This document shows, piece after piece, positions 37,406 to 47,345 of a stretch of DNA of 64,000 nt. Source of the DNA: Cyclina sinensis (taxonomy: Eukaryota; Mollusca; Bivalvia; Venerida; Veneridae); NCBI GenBank assembly GCA_012932295.1, contig JAAONU010000004.1, forward strand, positions 29,056,304-29,120,303, given 5' to 3'. The notes beneath the pieces were generated by a model, which worked only from the letters and a program-made list of their open reading frames with translations, did no database searches and had not been told where the DNA came from. Position 1 is the stretch's first letter. The number at the start of each line of letters is the position of its first letter. The position numbers and the translations under genes were made by a program.

Positions 37406-39861
37406 ATGAGTCGTCAAGTAGGCGCTAGAAAACGTCAAAAGTATGACATCAGCATCTTTGAAAAGGTCGTACCTCTAATAAGAAGCAATGCCATAAGTAT
37501 GACCCAGGCATCAAAAAAATATGGTATACCGAAAACCACTTTGCATGACCACGTGCACAAAAAGTATCAGCACCATTCTGTTGGAGTAAAGCCTGTGCTA
37601 TCCCAAGAGGAAGAAGATAGAGTAGCTAAGTGGGCCGTGCACATGTCAAAGATCGGTTTTGGTCGGACACGTCAGGAGCTTGCTTTGACTATCAAAAAGA
37701 TAATTGATGAAGACGGAAGACCAAACCCATTTAAAGATAATAAACCCGGAAAAAATTGGCTGAAAGGATTTTTTGCCAGGCACCCGGAATTAAGTATACG
37801 TACCACTCTACAAATTGGGAAGGAGAGGGCCCTCATTTCTCCGGCGAAGGTTGAGAAATGGTTTACGGACTTCCGTAGCTACATAGAAGACGAGCTAGGT
37901 GAAAAGGACCTCCTGTCTGATCCGTCCAGAATGTACAACGCGGATGAGTCCGGATTCTCACTATGCCTGAAAGGGAATCAAGTTATAGGTTACAAAGGGG
38001 CTCCGGTGATTTATCACTTTGGCAATAGTGATAAATCGCAGTTAACAGTGATGGCAGCAGTAAGTGCAACTGCCCACTACGTTCCACCAATGATCATCTT
38101 TCCTGGACAACGTTTTACATATGACCCACTCGAGGGATTTCCAGAAGCAGCCATTGGTAGGTCGGACAATGGATGGATGGACACAGAGGTCTTCTGTAAC
38201 TGGCTCTTGAATGTCTTTGTTCCGGCAATAAATGAACGTCATGTTAAAAAGCCCGTTTTGCTCCTTATTGATGGGCACAAAACTCATGTAACAATGCAGG
38301 CTTCTGACATCTGTGTAGAAAATGGTGTGGAACTTTACTGTTTATTGGAACATGCATCACACATCATGCAGCCCCTTGATCTACGTCTGTTTAGTTCATT
38401 GAAACGTACGTGGAGACAGGCTGTCCGTGACTGGCAGAGTGAGAATATTGGCGAATTCGTTACAAAGAAAACTTTTGCGCGGGTCTTTAAGCAAGCCTGG
38501 GATACAAGTACAACAGTAGAGGTTGCTGTAAAAGGCTTCCATGAGGCAGGTCTATTCCCATTGAACCCAGCTGCAGTCCTTCGTTCTGTTAAACTGGATC
38601 CAAGTATGCTTTTTAGTCAGAGGGGTTCTACAGAATCAAAAATGCCTCCGAAAGAAGCAGCTAAACTTTTGCCCAGTGGGGATTCTGTTCTTAATACCCT
38701 AAATGTATCAACTGACGACCAGGCAAATAATGAAATTGGTAAAAAATTTTAAGTGTTTTAACAGATGTATACGGTAAACATATAAATCATGTATAAGTAT
38801 AAAGGAGTACAAATTTCAATGCTATATATATATATTAATACATGTATATTACATATTATCACAGTTATAATACAAAACAATAAAACAATACATAATACAA
38901 ACACACGTAAGTAAATATTCAAAAAGTAAATTGTAAATTGATAAATAATTTGTTTGCAAACACATGACAAGAAGATCTAATTTAGATTTTATTTTTACAG
39001 ATCAGACGAAAGATCAAGCAGAACAAGATGGTGTAGATACTATTGCTACTGTTGAAGCGGCCATTGATAATTCAGATGACAAAGGTAAAGGTATGAGGAG
39101 TATAAACATACGAAAATAAAACTATCATAGAGACTTAAAATGCGTACATTAGTAATGCGTTCAGAATACATCATCAGTTCACTGCTTGAATATTGAAATA
39201 AAGTTCATCATGACTTTCTAAGCAGATTTTTGTTTATGACTAAGTACAGGTATTTTATTTTTCAGACAAAGACTCCGCAGTTGACGCTATTCCCGACACG
39301 ATCAATACACCTGCAAAAGATTCTCATGGTTCTGAAGAAAGTAACAAACCCTCACCGTTCAGCAAGTTTTTGAAATATCCTGAATCTAAGCCTTCAACAA
39401 GTAAGAAACGACCTTGTCTACCGCCGATGCCAAAAGCTATCACAGGAGCCATGTATCGAGAAATCCAACAGAAAAAGTTGAAAGAAAAGGAAGAATTTGA
39501 GCAGGAAAAGAAGAAGCGCCAGGAAGAGAGAGAAAGAAAGCGTCGGCAAAGAGAGGAAGAGCGAGAAAGAAAAAGAAATGAACGCGAAGAGAAGCGAAAT
39601 AAAAAGAAACGTGAAGATCGAGAGAAAAAAGCTAGGAAGAGAGAGATGAGAGAAAGGTTAATGAAAAGTTTGGCGGATGATGGTGATTCCGATGATGCGA
39701 TGGATGTGGGCATTGGAAATTGCTATGATTGCGAAAGTCCTTATGGAAGCGATTATCTGCAATGTTCCAATTGTCATCGGCGGTTTCATTTAGCGTGTGC
39801 GAGCGGTCAGATTGAGGAAGGTTTGGATGACATGCTTCCCTTCGAGTGTAAATACTGTTAA
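37406..39861 (+). CDS. pogo/Tigger-like transposase with C-terminal PHD finger (three exons)
   Basis: Predicted join of 37406-38738, 39001-39084 and 39266-39861: 2013 nt, 670 residues. Both junctions have GT..AG sites, split a codon after its first base and keep the frame. Domains in order: a psq-like helix-turn-helix (about residues 10-55, T-Q-A-S-K-K-Y-G-I-P-K-T-T-L), a CENP-B/Tc5-type DNA-binding region (about 62-132, ending F-F-A-R-H-P-E-L-S) and a DDE_1 core. Core motifs are Y-N-A-D-E-S-G-F (D180), L-L-L-I-D-G-H-K-T-H (D289) and M-Q-P-L-D-L (D325), so the catalytic triad is complete with DD35D spacing. A K/R/E-rich helix spans about 542-605. A C4HC3 zinc finger follows: C625, C628, C639, C642, H647, C650, C667, C670. 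The last ligand is the final residue. The start ATG is followed by MSRQVGARKRQK; an AG acceptor-like site just upstream (37380) hints at a 5' untranslated intron. It is expected to cut and join DNA at the element's ends in the nucleus. No stop or frameshift is visible. The exon structure is inferred from sequence only. Confidence 0.9.
38739..39000 (+). other. intron 1 of the transposase gene (predicted)
   Basis: Donor ATTG|GTAAAA, acceptor TTTTATTTTTACAG|ATC with a pyrimidine-rich lead. 262 bp, much more AT-rich than the exons, with a stop codon (38750-38752) 12 bases in if retained. Confidence 0.85.
39085..39265 (+). other. intron 2 of the transposase gene (predicted)
   Basis: Donor ACAAAG|GTAAAG, acceptor TTTTATTTTTCAG|ACA. 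181 bp. Removing it joins the acidic linker of exon 2 (28 codons) to exon 3 in the frame that encodes the charged helix and PHD finger. Confidence 0.85.
39266..39861 (+). other. exon 3: charged helix plus PHD finger
   Basis: It encodes residues 473-670 of the transposase. A proline/serine/lysine-rich linker is followed by a long K/E/R repeat likely to form a single charged helix or coiled coil and to carry nuclear-localisation signals. A C-x2-C-x10-C-x2-C-x4-H-x2-C-x16-C-x2-C finger ends at the stop codon. PHD fingers often read histone H3 tails, so a chromatin-reading role is inferred, not shown. The antisense 129-codon frame here (S/F/R-rich) is a shadow of the charged repeat. Confidence 0.85.
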
Positions 39862-39959
39862 ATTATAATCAAATCTAAGATTTCAAAACTGTATTTAATA
39901 CATCTCTAACCACCCGGTCTTATGTCGTAACGGGCGTAATTAAATTTTTTTTAAAAACA

Positions 39960-40185
39960 TGTGAAGTGTTCGGTATTAGATGCCGTGGCATTCGGTATTA
40001 GATGCCCTGTTCGGTAATAGGGTTACATCAGTACAAACATATTAATAATATAACTCTTTAATTCGCCATCGTATCGTGAAGCAGTAACAAGCAAAAGTTA
40101 GCATAATCAATGGTCTAGATAATGACCCTTAAAAGTTTTACAGCATGTGCATGTATTACCGAACTTAATGATTTCATGCTTAGGT
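39960..40185. promoter_or_regulatory. right subterminal motif array
   Basis: TTCGGTATTAGATGCC occurs at 39969-39984 and 39991-40006, TTCGGTAATAG at 40010-40020, and an inverted ATTACCGAAC at 40155-40164. CGTATCGTGAA (40070-40080) mirrors the left-end copy. With the left array and the inverted terminal repeats, about nine related sites lie near the two ends, a layout that suits binding of the transposase's helix-turn-helix region. No canonical AATAAA was found after the stop codon. Confidence 0.6.
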
Positions 40186-40209
40186 GTTCGGCATTAGGTG
40201 CCCCCGCTC
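40186..40209 (-). repeat. right terminal inverted repeat of the pogo element
   Basis: Reverse complement of 36811-36834 with no mismatch. It begins GTTCGGCATTAGGTG and ends CCCCCGCTC. Confidence 0.95.
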
Positions 40210-40213
40210 AACT

Positions 40214-40445
40214 TATTTATTATTCCTTAAATACACGAAAACGTTAAAATCTATTCCATTCTAACACGCATTATAAGGGGAACAAGTATGTGCACTATTT
40301 ACGAGCGACGTTCGCAGTGACATCAGCGGTCGCGCGCTTGTGTTCAGCGTGATATAACGTGTACGATACATCATGGTCAAATTTTTCTTCCTTTATTGTG
40401 GGCGAATTGTGGGCGAATTGCGGATAATGATAGAATTATATGTGT
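40214..40445 (-). repeat. other side of the repeat copy interrupted by the pogo element
   Basis: Read on the minus strand it gives CCGCAATTCGCCC, ATATCACGC, AAGCGCGCGACCGCTGATG, TCACTGCGAAC, TGCACATACTTG, CCCCTTATAA and GTTAGAATGGAATAG, in the same order as 30470-30550 and 32410-32510. GGGCGAATTGT/C is directly duplicated at 40401-40420. Confidence 0.7.
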
Positions 40446-41029
40446 TTCAAAGCAGTATCATTCACTCAGAAATCAAATAACATAGTTTGTGTTAAACATG
40501 TTTCTAGTTCATAGTAAACTGAGACGTTGGAATCCTTTTACATTTATCACGATAAATCTAACCTAGCTTCCACATGTTTTTTTTTCTGGCTCAGTCAAAT
40601 TCTTTGTCAAAATCGTTTTATTTTTCTGAGACAAATGCTAAGAAAGAAATATTCGACTTATAGAAAAATATGAATAAACTAGCTATATACTGCTGACCTA
40701 ACTATGGTGACCATAGTGGTATGACTTTATTAAATCTTGTCAAATAGTAAAACAGGCTTCAGAAATAAATAGAATTGCATCATTTATCATGGGTAGTCAC
40801 ATTATGTGCGTCATGTAGAAAACCCAAATACAGTTAGAAATGTAAAACAAGTAATACTAAAATATGGAAACAGTTTGCTCATAAAAAGACCCTTCTTGAA
40901 CAAATATCCTTTTTAGCAAGTATTGGCGTTTACATGATGGTATTAAACTCCTTAGTTAAATGAGCAGAATTTCTTGGATAATTAAGAAATAATTAATCAA
41001 ACACTAATACTTTAATAGATACCTTATTG
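40446..41029. other. AT-rich non-coding stretch
   Basis: No feature is supported. Confidence 0.5.
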
Positions 41030-41200
41030 GCAACAGAAAAGTAAATCCAATCCGCTTGAGTCGTTCCTTTGACGAACTATGCAGAATATATGTCCGGCAG
41101 AAAGCTAATGTGTATCGATCTAAAAATTGGAACTTCACTTTGGATAGGTGAATAAGATGCAATTTGCTAATAATCTAAGAACTATTTAACAAACATACAG
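41030..41200 (+). repeat. diverged duplicate segment, copy 1 of 3
   Basis: It shares TATTGGCAACA.AAA..AA.TCCAA.CCGCTTGAGT then GTTCCTTTGAC.AAC.ATGCAGAA and ATCGATCTAAAA with 51915-52070. A weaker copy is at 58113-58230 (ACCTTAT..AAAGCAAC..ATATCCAATCC). All lie in the same orientation. Confidence 0.6.
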
Positions 41201-41999
41201 TCCCCGTCTTCGAAAGAATGTATACTTGCAGTTTTGATGCATGCTAGTTTTAAGAAGCAATTCCTCAAAACATTTCAAGGGGGTCACTGCAAAAAAAGTT
41301 ATTTACAATGCTTCTGCAAGAGAGGATAAATATTTTGACAGAGTTTACTTTTCGCTTATACTTACGTTTTATAAGATATTGATGGATTCTGACAACTCGT
41401 GTTTGCTTTAAATAACAACAAAATGCAGTTATATTACGGATAATGTGTTATATTTTCCACTAAGCAAGTAAATTACAAAAGAGCACACTATTCAAATGTG
41501 ATATTTACTTAAAACATACGCTTCGACGAATATCTTGAATCTCATCGAAATGTCTACTTGATATTAATAAATTAACAAGTGATATCTAAATATATATACT
41601 ATAAACTAGTTTATATTAAAATATCATCATAAATTCATGTAACAATACTTCCAATACGTAATAAAGGAGCACAATTCTTATAACAGAGAGAACATTAGAT
41701 TATAAAGTCACACATAGATAGAAAATCACTCATAAATTTATGTCATTTGGTTCCATCAATCCTTGGACAGATTCATAATCGAATGAAAGCCATTTGATTT
41801 TTTTCATAGAAAGCATATTTATGTTATAGCATTTAATTTACAGATATATTTTTCCAGCTGCATAAGAAATTTTGTAACAAATTACAATGAGAAATAGAGA
41901 TTGTTTTTTAGAGAAAAAAATATATGTCTCTCCCACATATCATTAACCATGAAGAATATATAAATCATCACTGATAATATGCATAACTACATTTGGTCA
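41201..41999. other. AT-rich non-coding stretch
   Basis: No gene is seen. Parts (about 41330-41440) may continue the duplication shared with 52.2 kb but are too diverged to align by eye. Confidence 0.4.
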
Positions 42000-42545
42000 T
42001 GATTGCTGTGAAGTTTTGTCAAAATCTAGCAATCAGTTAAGGAGATATGTCCAACTGTATTCAAATTCAGACAAATCAAGGGTCGTAACTTCGCTAAAAC
42101 TACTCCGACCAAAACACGTCGAAAATATGCATACTTGCATTCGCTTGTAAACATTCATGTGAAGTTTCCTCAAAGTTTGATCGGCGCTTATGGAGATACG
42201 CCAAATTGTATTCAAATTTGGACAAATCAAGGGGGCCCCAACTCCGCTTAAAAACAGCCGCCAGGAACACATCAACTAATCGTGTAATTAAACTTGCTAA
42301 CGGTAATTCCCGTTGAAGTATCGTCAATATCCGACAAGCGGTTATGGAGATATTGCTTTTTGTTCTCAAATTTGGAAAAATCAAGTCCCATAACTTCGCT
42401 GAAAATTACTGAATCAAGAAATGCCGACGATATGCTAAACTAGGCTTGGTACTAATAAATCACAGCAAGTTCCGATAAAAAGGAAGAAGGAGCGCAGACA
42501 AACTTAGTGACATACATACATACATACAGACAAACAGACAGACGG
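42000..42545. repeat. repeat with about 150-bp diverged internal units and a CAGACA tail
   Basis: Three units, at about 42036, 42186 and 42340, each carry a GGAGATAT/CGCC block, TATTCAAATTTGGACAAATC, AAGGG and a TAACTTCGCTAAAA block. The last is followed by (CATA)n and CAGACAAACAGACAGACGGA at 42522-42541. Minus-strand frames of 80 and 94 codons reflect the repeated units. A non-autonomous dispersed repeat is inferred. Confidence 0.6.
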
Positions 42546-43149
42546 ATAGTACAAAAGCAATGTCTCACACCACGCATTGTTTGGAAAGACATAATTGTAT
42601 ACAAATATTTTGTTTAAAATAAAGTAACGCGTTTTCTGGTTTTCTGTTTCAATATTTTTTTAAATAAAATAATGACAAATGAACAAGGACAAACGTAACG
42701 TAACATTTAAGCGCACTTAAAAAGTTATGGAAATTTGATATTGTGCAGAATAAGGACAATCTTAAGAGAGGCTGAAAACATTATTCGGGTTTCATGCATT
42801 AACCTTAAACGAAGATAAATGTGGATTTTTTTAAGAGTTTACGGAATAAAGAGTTGAACAGTGCATATTGTTCTTTTAAAAACTATTTTTATAAACATAT
42901 TAGTCTTTCAAGGTGTCTACAAGTTATTTCGTGGTTAGACTGCAACAAAGAATACTTTTATTTTTGTCTGAAAACTCTCTACATTCTGTAATTCAGTTAA
43001 ACCAAATGTAATAAACATTTCGCGAATGCAGAAATGCATAGAGGTAAACAGCTGCATAAAATATATAAGGTTTTCATCATTTGTTTCGACCGCAACAATT
43101 AAATAATTTGACTAACTACGTAGACAAATCCACCTTTCGTTCAGTCAAC
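42546..43149. other. AT-rich non-coding stretch
   Basis: No feature is supported. Confidence 0.5.
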
Positions 43150-43430
43150 TTTGGTTCAACTTCAACTTCAACTTAATACTGCCAAAAGTCAATACTGACT
43201 ATACTAGGCAGGCGCGTGTCAGGAACATTTAAAATTATAAAAGTTAATAACAAAGAAAACAAGATTTAACTGAAGATCTTACTTAAACATTTATTTTAAG
43301 TACTTTAAAATCTATAAAACTTGTTTAATCCACTGATAAAAGCTGGCACAGTTGGGGTAGCCTTAATCTCGGTCGGTAATTCGTTCCAGAGTCGTATAGT
43401 CCTTGGGAAGAATGAGTTCATGGTTCATGG
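43150..43430 (-). mobile_element. LINE 3'-end fragment, minus strand
   Basis: On the minus strand, 43415 down to 43305 reads N-S-F-F-P-R-T-I-R-L-W-N-E-L-P and continues with an A-T-P-T-V-P-A-F...L-N-K-F-Y end and a TAA stop. This matches the conserved C-terminal end of LINE ORF2 proteins. A short 3' untranslated part ends in AAGTTGAAGTTGAAGTTGAA (about 43150-43175 on the plus strand as TTCAAC repeats). Only the last about 280 bp survive. Confidence 0.75.
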
Positions 43431-43554
43431 TTCAGACACTTAGGCCGTAGTCGTCTGACACTTTTTCCTTAAAGTACAAATTAATTGGTTGTTTACTCTC
43501 TTCAGCTCTTACAGGAAGTATGGTTTTCTCTAAGTCCTTCTTTGTATAAAGATT

Positions 43555-43700
43555 CTTTCGTCAAATAACAAGCAGTGAACAAGCAGTGAATATTCTCTAC
43601 AAGCCAATTATTTACGAAATAAAGAGCTATTCCCTGTGGTTCAAATGCGATATATGTGTACATACACTGTGTAGTTCATAAATAAAATGAAATATCATTT
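43555..43700 (+). repeat. diverged duplicate segment, partner of 52690-52840
   Basis: Shared order: TTCTTT.GTCAAATAAC.AGCAG.GAA, a TTTACGAAA block, GAGCTATTCCCTGTGGTTC against GAGATATTCCCCGTGGTCC, and ATATATGTG. With 41030-41200 it forms a collinear pair with 51.9-52.85 kb. Confidence 0.6.
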
Positions 43701-43868
43701 CTTGTTGCATTCTGTATATCTGATTATGACGGCGAAAATGTTCATGTTGTGTCCTCAATAAATGTTTTGCCTAATACGGATCATGTGAATCTGACCTCAG
43801 TCTGTGATTTATAATGCTGGTGACATCAAAGGCAAATATACGCCTACCATTTGAAATAGATGTAAATT

Positions 43869-43961
43869 AAGCTCGGCAATGCTTCAAATATTACAATTTA
43901 AGCTCGGCAATGTTTCAAATATTACAATTTAAGCTCGGCAATGCTTCAAATATTACAATTT
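43869..43961 (+). repeat. 31-bp tandem repeat, three copies
   Basis: Units at 43869, 43900 and 43931 begin AAGCTCGGCAATG and end CAAATATTACAATTT. The middle one differs by a single C-to-T. Confidence 0.95.
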
Positions 43962-45839
43962 AAAATTGTCTTTAATTACACCTGTATGTCAGAAGTTCAC
44001 GTAGTGAAGTAACCATTGCGATGATACTGTTTTATAAAGTGATAAGTAGTGTTCAATAGTCTAGTCAGATCTAGTCCAAACTTACTCCACAAAATCTTAA
44101 TTTATTTAGGTTATTTTTTATATTGAATTGTTTAACAGTATAAAAATGCAAAATTTGATAACAAGATCCTTCGTTTTAAAGTAGTTAATGATTATAAAAT
44201 GACGTGTACACCTGCAACACCATTGCAAAAAGCAAAACAGTTGCAAAGCATAAAGATTTTCTTCAAGTCGCCAAAGTTTAAGACTATTTTCCTACATATA
44301 TATTAACATTTACATATTTGCACAAAGACCCCTATCATTAGTGACAAATTTTGGAACATTATGTTAAAGACATTAATCTAGAGACTCTTCAGTATGGCAT
44401 TTGTTACACTTTTGGGAGCAGAACGTTATTTCCAGCAATGCTGATATTACCCTAGCCAATTTTCATTAAACAAGTAAGAATGTCAAATACTCCTACTTAA
44501 CAACAGAGAATCTCATTTAAAGAAAAATTACCACTGTTGAAGTATTTTTTCTGAGGATTTAAGTTAAAGCCTCGGTCTTGGATAATTATTGCATTTATAA
44601 AAAGCTATACGTAGTAGTGAAAGACGAAATAAAAGGACCGCTGACGCAAGCATGTAAATCTTTCCAGAGCACCATGAAGATCGTAAGCATGGCCGATGAT
44701 TTACACGCATTTCCATGTTTTATAGTAGTAAATGCCATGTACAAATTGCAATTCATGAAGCTTTATTGTGCTGACGATGTCTTTAATATTGCATTTAATA
44801 ATGCAATGTGCAATTTCATAAGTCTGGCCTGGCATGCCAACATGTTTCATTTCCTAAAGCAAAGGAAGCAACGGCATCGTTTTCAACAAAACAAACGTCC
44901 ACAACTCATATATCATTCCAATTTAAAGAGGTAGTTTGAAATATGTCTTTCCAAAACATAAATGAAAACACAAGAGCAACAAAAAATATACGCATCGACC
45001 AATTTGTAATATCCATTTTGTTCGAAATCATAACAAGATTTATCAAATATATCCAAATATTCTTGTGTTAAGGGAACAAACTGATGTCCCAAAAGGGCTG
45101 TAAGTTCATTAAAAATGGGGAAAAAATATTTTCCTAACGGCCATGTTGATTGTTTGGCTGTTTATTTCTTTTTTTCATTGATTTACAAGAGTAACCAAGG
45201 TAGTAAATTGTTGAAACAACTAAACACCGTCTAATACATTATTATGTATTATGTTAAGCTTCCTTCTAGGTTTCCAGGAAACAAAAAGCATTACTGCTAT
45301 GAACTGCATCCAAGTTGTTATATTCTGTAAAATTGGCCTTGGCGAATTCCCTTTTAGTTTTAACATAACAAATTTAATGTTACAGAAGTCGGCGCCCAAA
45401 ACAACTATAATATTTGAAAAATATTTGGACTTATCTTCTACACAACCCTCAAACATTTTCTTTAACGAGACGTAACAGTATTTCAGGCATAACAAGGTCC
45501 CAACTGATCTGAAGCCATGTCTTAAATACTCTTTCAACGGCTTTATTGTACTGTCTGCTGTTAAAACAACCTCAAAGTCTGTCCAAATTCTGTTTTCTAC
45601 ATTGACAGATGAATTAATGAATAGATGGACGAAGAGCATATTACGAACTTATGTGCAATATCTTTATATTAAAATCTATCAACTTACAAATTTCCTTTCT
45701 TTACCTTATGAGTAACTGTAAAACAATTAATTTTTGCGCATGAAATTCTTACCTCTGAAACATGGCCGTAGCTACGGTGTTTTTAAGCAAGATTATGTAC
45801 TACAGTATTTTCCTGTGCCCGACGGCTATTTACGTTATT
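43962..45839. other. non-coding stretch with unrecognised open frames
   Basis: Two long frames occur: 44578-44934 plus (118 codons, opening with TTG) and 45220-45639 minus (139 codons). Neither shows a domain, repeat or signal sequence I can name. The second overlaps a 74-codon frame on the other strand. Composition is like the flanks. They are probably chance, though the 139-codon frame is the longest unexplained one in the window. Confidence 0.3.
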
Positions 45840-46160
45840 CACTAGCGGATCCAGGGGGGGGTGGGGGCGGGGGGCGCACCCGGCGCACGCCCCCCCCCCC
45901 CCTAAAATTCCCGGAGCTTACATGTTCTTTGGTATGGAAACAATAAAATATACTATATTTTCCTATTTTTTCTTCGCTCGCTTCGCTCGCGTATCTTTAT
46001 ACAACATTGCCTTTTGAGATGTACTCGTACACAACACAGAGTGCACGCAATTTAAACGTTCCCGCCTTCCCTTACTGCTAGTGCTAGGATCTGCTAGTGC
46101 AACCTTTAGAGTGATTAAAAGTTACGCCCCCCCTAACCCAAAATCCTGGATCCGCCCCTG
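45840..46160. mobile_element. non-autonomous inverted-repeat element with GGATCCAGG ends
   Basis: The left end CACTAGCGGATCCAGG (45840-45855) and right end, read inward, CAGGGGCGGATCCAGG (46160-46145) match at 13 of 16. Just inside lie long G and C tracts (left about 45854-45901, right CGCCCCCCCTAA at 46125). TTATT-containing words flank both sides (ACGTTATT, TTATTTAA) without an exact duplication. An hAT-type MITE is a guess. There is no coding content. The 70-codon frame over the G/C tract is an artefact. Confidence 0.6.
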
Positions 46161-46639
46161 TTATTTAATGGTTAACACAAAGCAAACAATAACGTAGCTA
46201 GTTTAAGAAAAGCTTGAATGTGTAAAAAGGGCAGTGCATAGTATCTGAAGAGCTGAGATGTAAAGTTCAAGTTTGTAATTAACAGTTAGGTACTGTGCGC
46301 TGCACGTCTTTAGAAACGAGTTACTGAACATTTGAAGGAAATTATTTTAGAGTTTGTTTTTGTAAATGTGGTGAAAAAGTGGTCGAAACTGTATGCTCAA
46401 AGTTTTTTGCTTTTTTTTTCCAAAAACATTAAAAAATATATATATAATTTGAACCGAACTGACATTTTGTTTGTGAACTGAAATTATCATGTATAATCGC
46501 TCTTAAAATAAAGTCGGACTGTTACTTTGTGTGTTATTGTACACCGATTGTGTATTTGAACGTAATCGTTAGATATATGTTTTCGTCATGGCGTCTTCCG
46601 ATCGTTCATTAATATGTAGCACAAAATAAAAATTGTCTG
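46161..46639. other. AT-rich non-coding stretch
   Basis: No feature is supported. Confidence 0.5.
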
Positions 46640-47345
46640 GCTGGAGAGACAGATGGACAAATACATGCAGGAACAGCATATATTTCAAACCTATGCGCAA
46701 ATTCTCTTTACTGCTATCTATAACTACAGTTTTATGAAAACATCTTTCTTAATTCTGGAGTGACTTTTAGACGGACATACAGACAGACGAAAATATGGAT
46801 ATTGATCAAACTTGAAACTTATATGCATCTACTCTTCTTCTTCTGATCATTTAACAAAGTTTTATGAATGTAGCTTCATTATTTGTTTATCAAATCCAAT
46901 ATCCACAGGTGTGGATGGACTTATAGACGAACAAAAATATCAAACTTACAAAGTCTTACAAACGTAGCTTCGACCTTTTTGAAGTTTTTGCAGGAGCAAG
47001 ATTTTGTGGATGGACAGAGAAACAATCTAATTCGCGAAAGAAAACGTAATTTTGACCTTTGTACATGATCATAGTGTTATGTATGATCTTGCAAAGATTT
47101 ATAAATGCAAAAAGTTCTATAGCAACTGAAGGATCTTGGCATAAAATCTGATGCTCTGTTAAGACAGATAGACATACTGACAGGGAGACAGACGAACATA
47201 AAGCGATATCGAAACCAATTGTATTGCTTACACATTGATATAATAATACCCAGTGATACTTAGGAATTAGTAACAAGTAACTGCATAATCCATATCTCGA
47301 AACTAGATAGACTTACAGATTGATGGACTTGCGGACGGACGTCAA
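46640..47345. repeat. repeat with diverged units carrying GACGGACA/GACAGACGA blocks
   Basis: Units of about 130-200 bp recur at about 46645, 46770, 46905, 47160 and 47320. Each has a (G)GACAGA..GACAAA or GACGGACATACAGACAGACGA block, then CAAACTT..A.ATGCA, and ATTTA.AAAGTTTTATGAA/ATGTAGCTTC words. Structurally like the 42.0 and 49.4 kb repeats. Confidence 0.5.

Larger units (their letters stand above)
36807..40213 (+). mobile_element. complete pogo/Tigger-type DNA transposon
   Basis: A perfect 24-bp inverted repeat beginning GAGCGGGGGCACCTAATGCC lies at 36811-36834 and, inverted, at 40186-40209. The outermost four bases on each side (GGAA on the left, AGTT read inward on the right) do not match. 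They are counted in because TA dinucleotides then flank both ends (36805-36806, 40214-40215), the duplication expected for this superfamily. Between the ends are motif arrays near each end and one plus-strand transposase gene in three exons. Composition of the exons is clearly richer in G+C than the surroundings. It is inserted in a copy of the dispersed repeat also found at 30.4-32.6 kb. All parts expected of an autonomous element are present. Confidence 0.93.

Noticed and set aside
39324..39713. 129-codon antisense gene over exon 3
   Set aside because: Shadow of the K/R/E codon repeat on the transposase strand.
36807..40213. Domesticated host gene derived from a pogo transposase
   Set aside because: Perfect terminal inverted repeats surround the gene, which favours a mobile element over a domesticated gene; expression and orthology data could reopen this.
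44578..44934. 118-codon plus-strand gene
   Set aside because: Opens with TTG, not ATG, and shows no domain or splice support.
45220..45639. 139-codon minus-strand gene
   Set aside because: No recognisable domain, composition like the flanks, overlapping frame on the other strand; plausible by chance in AT-rich DNA.
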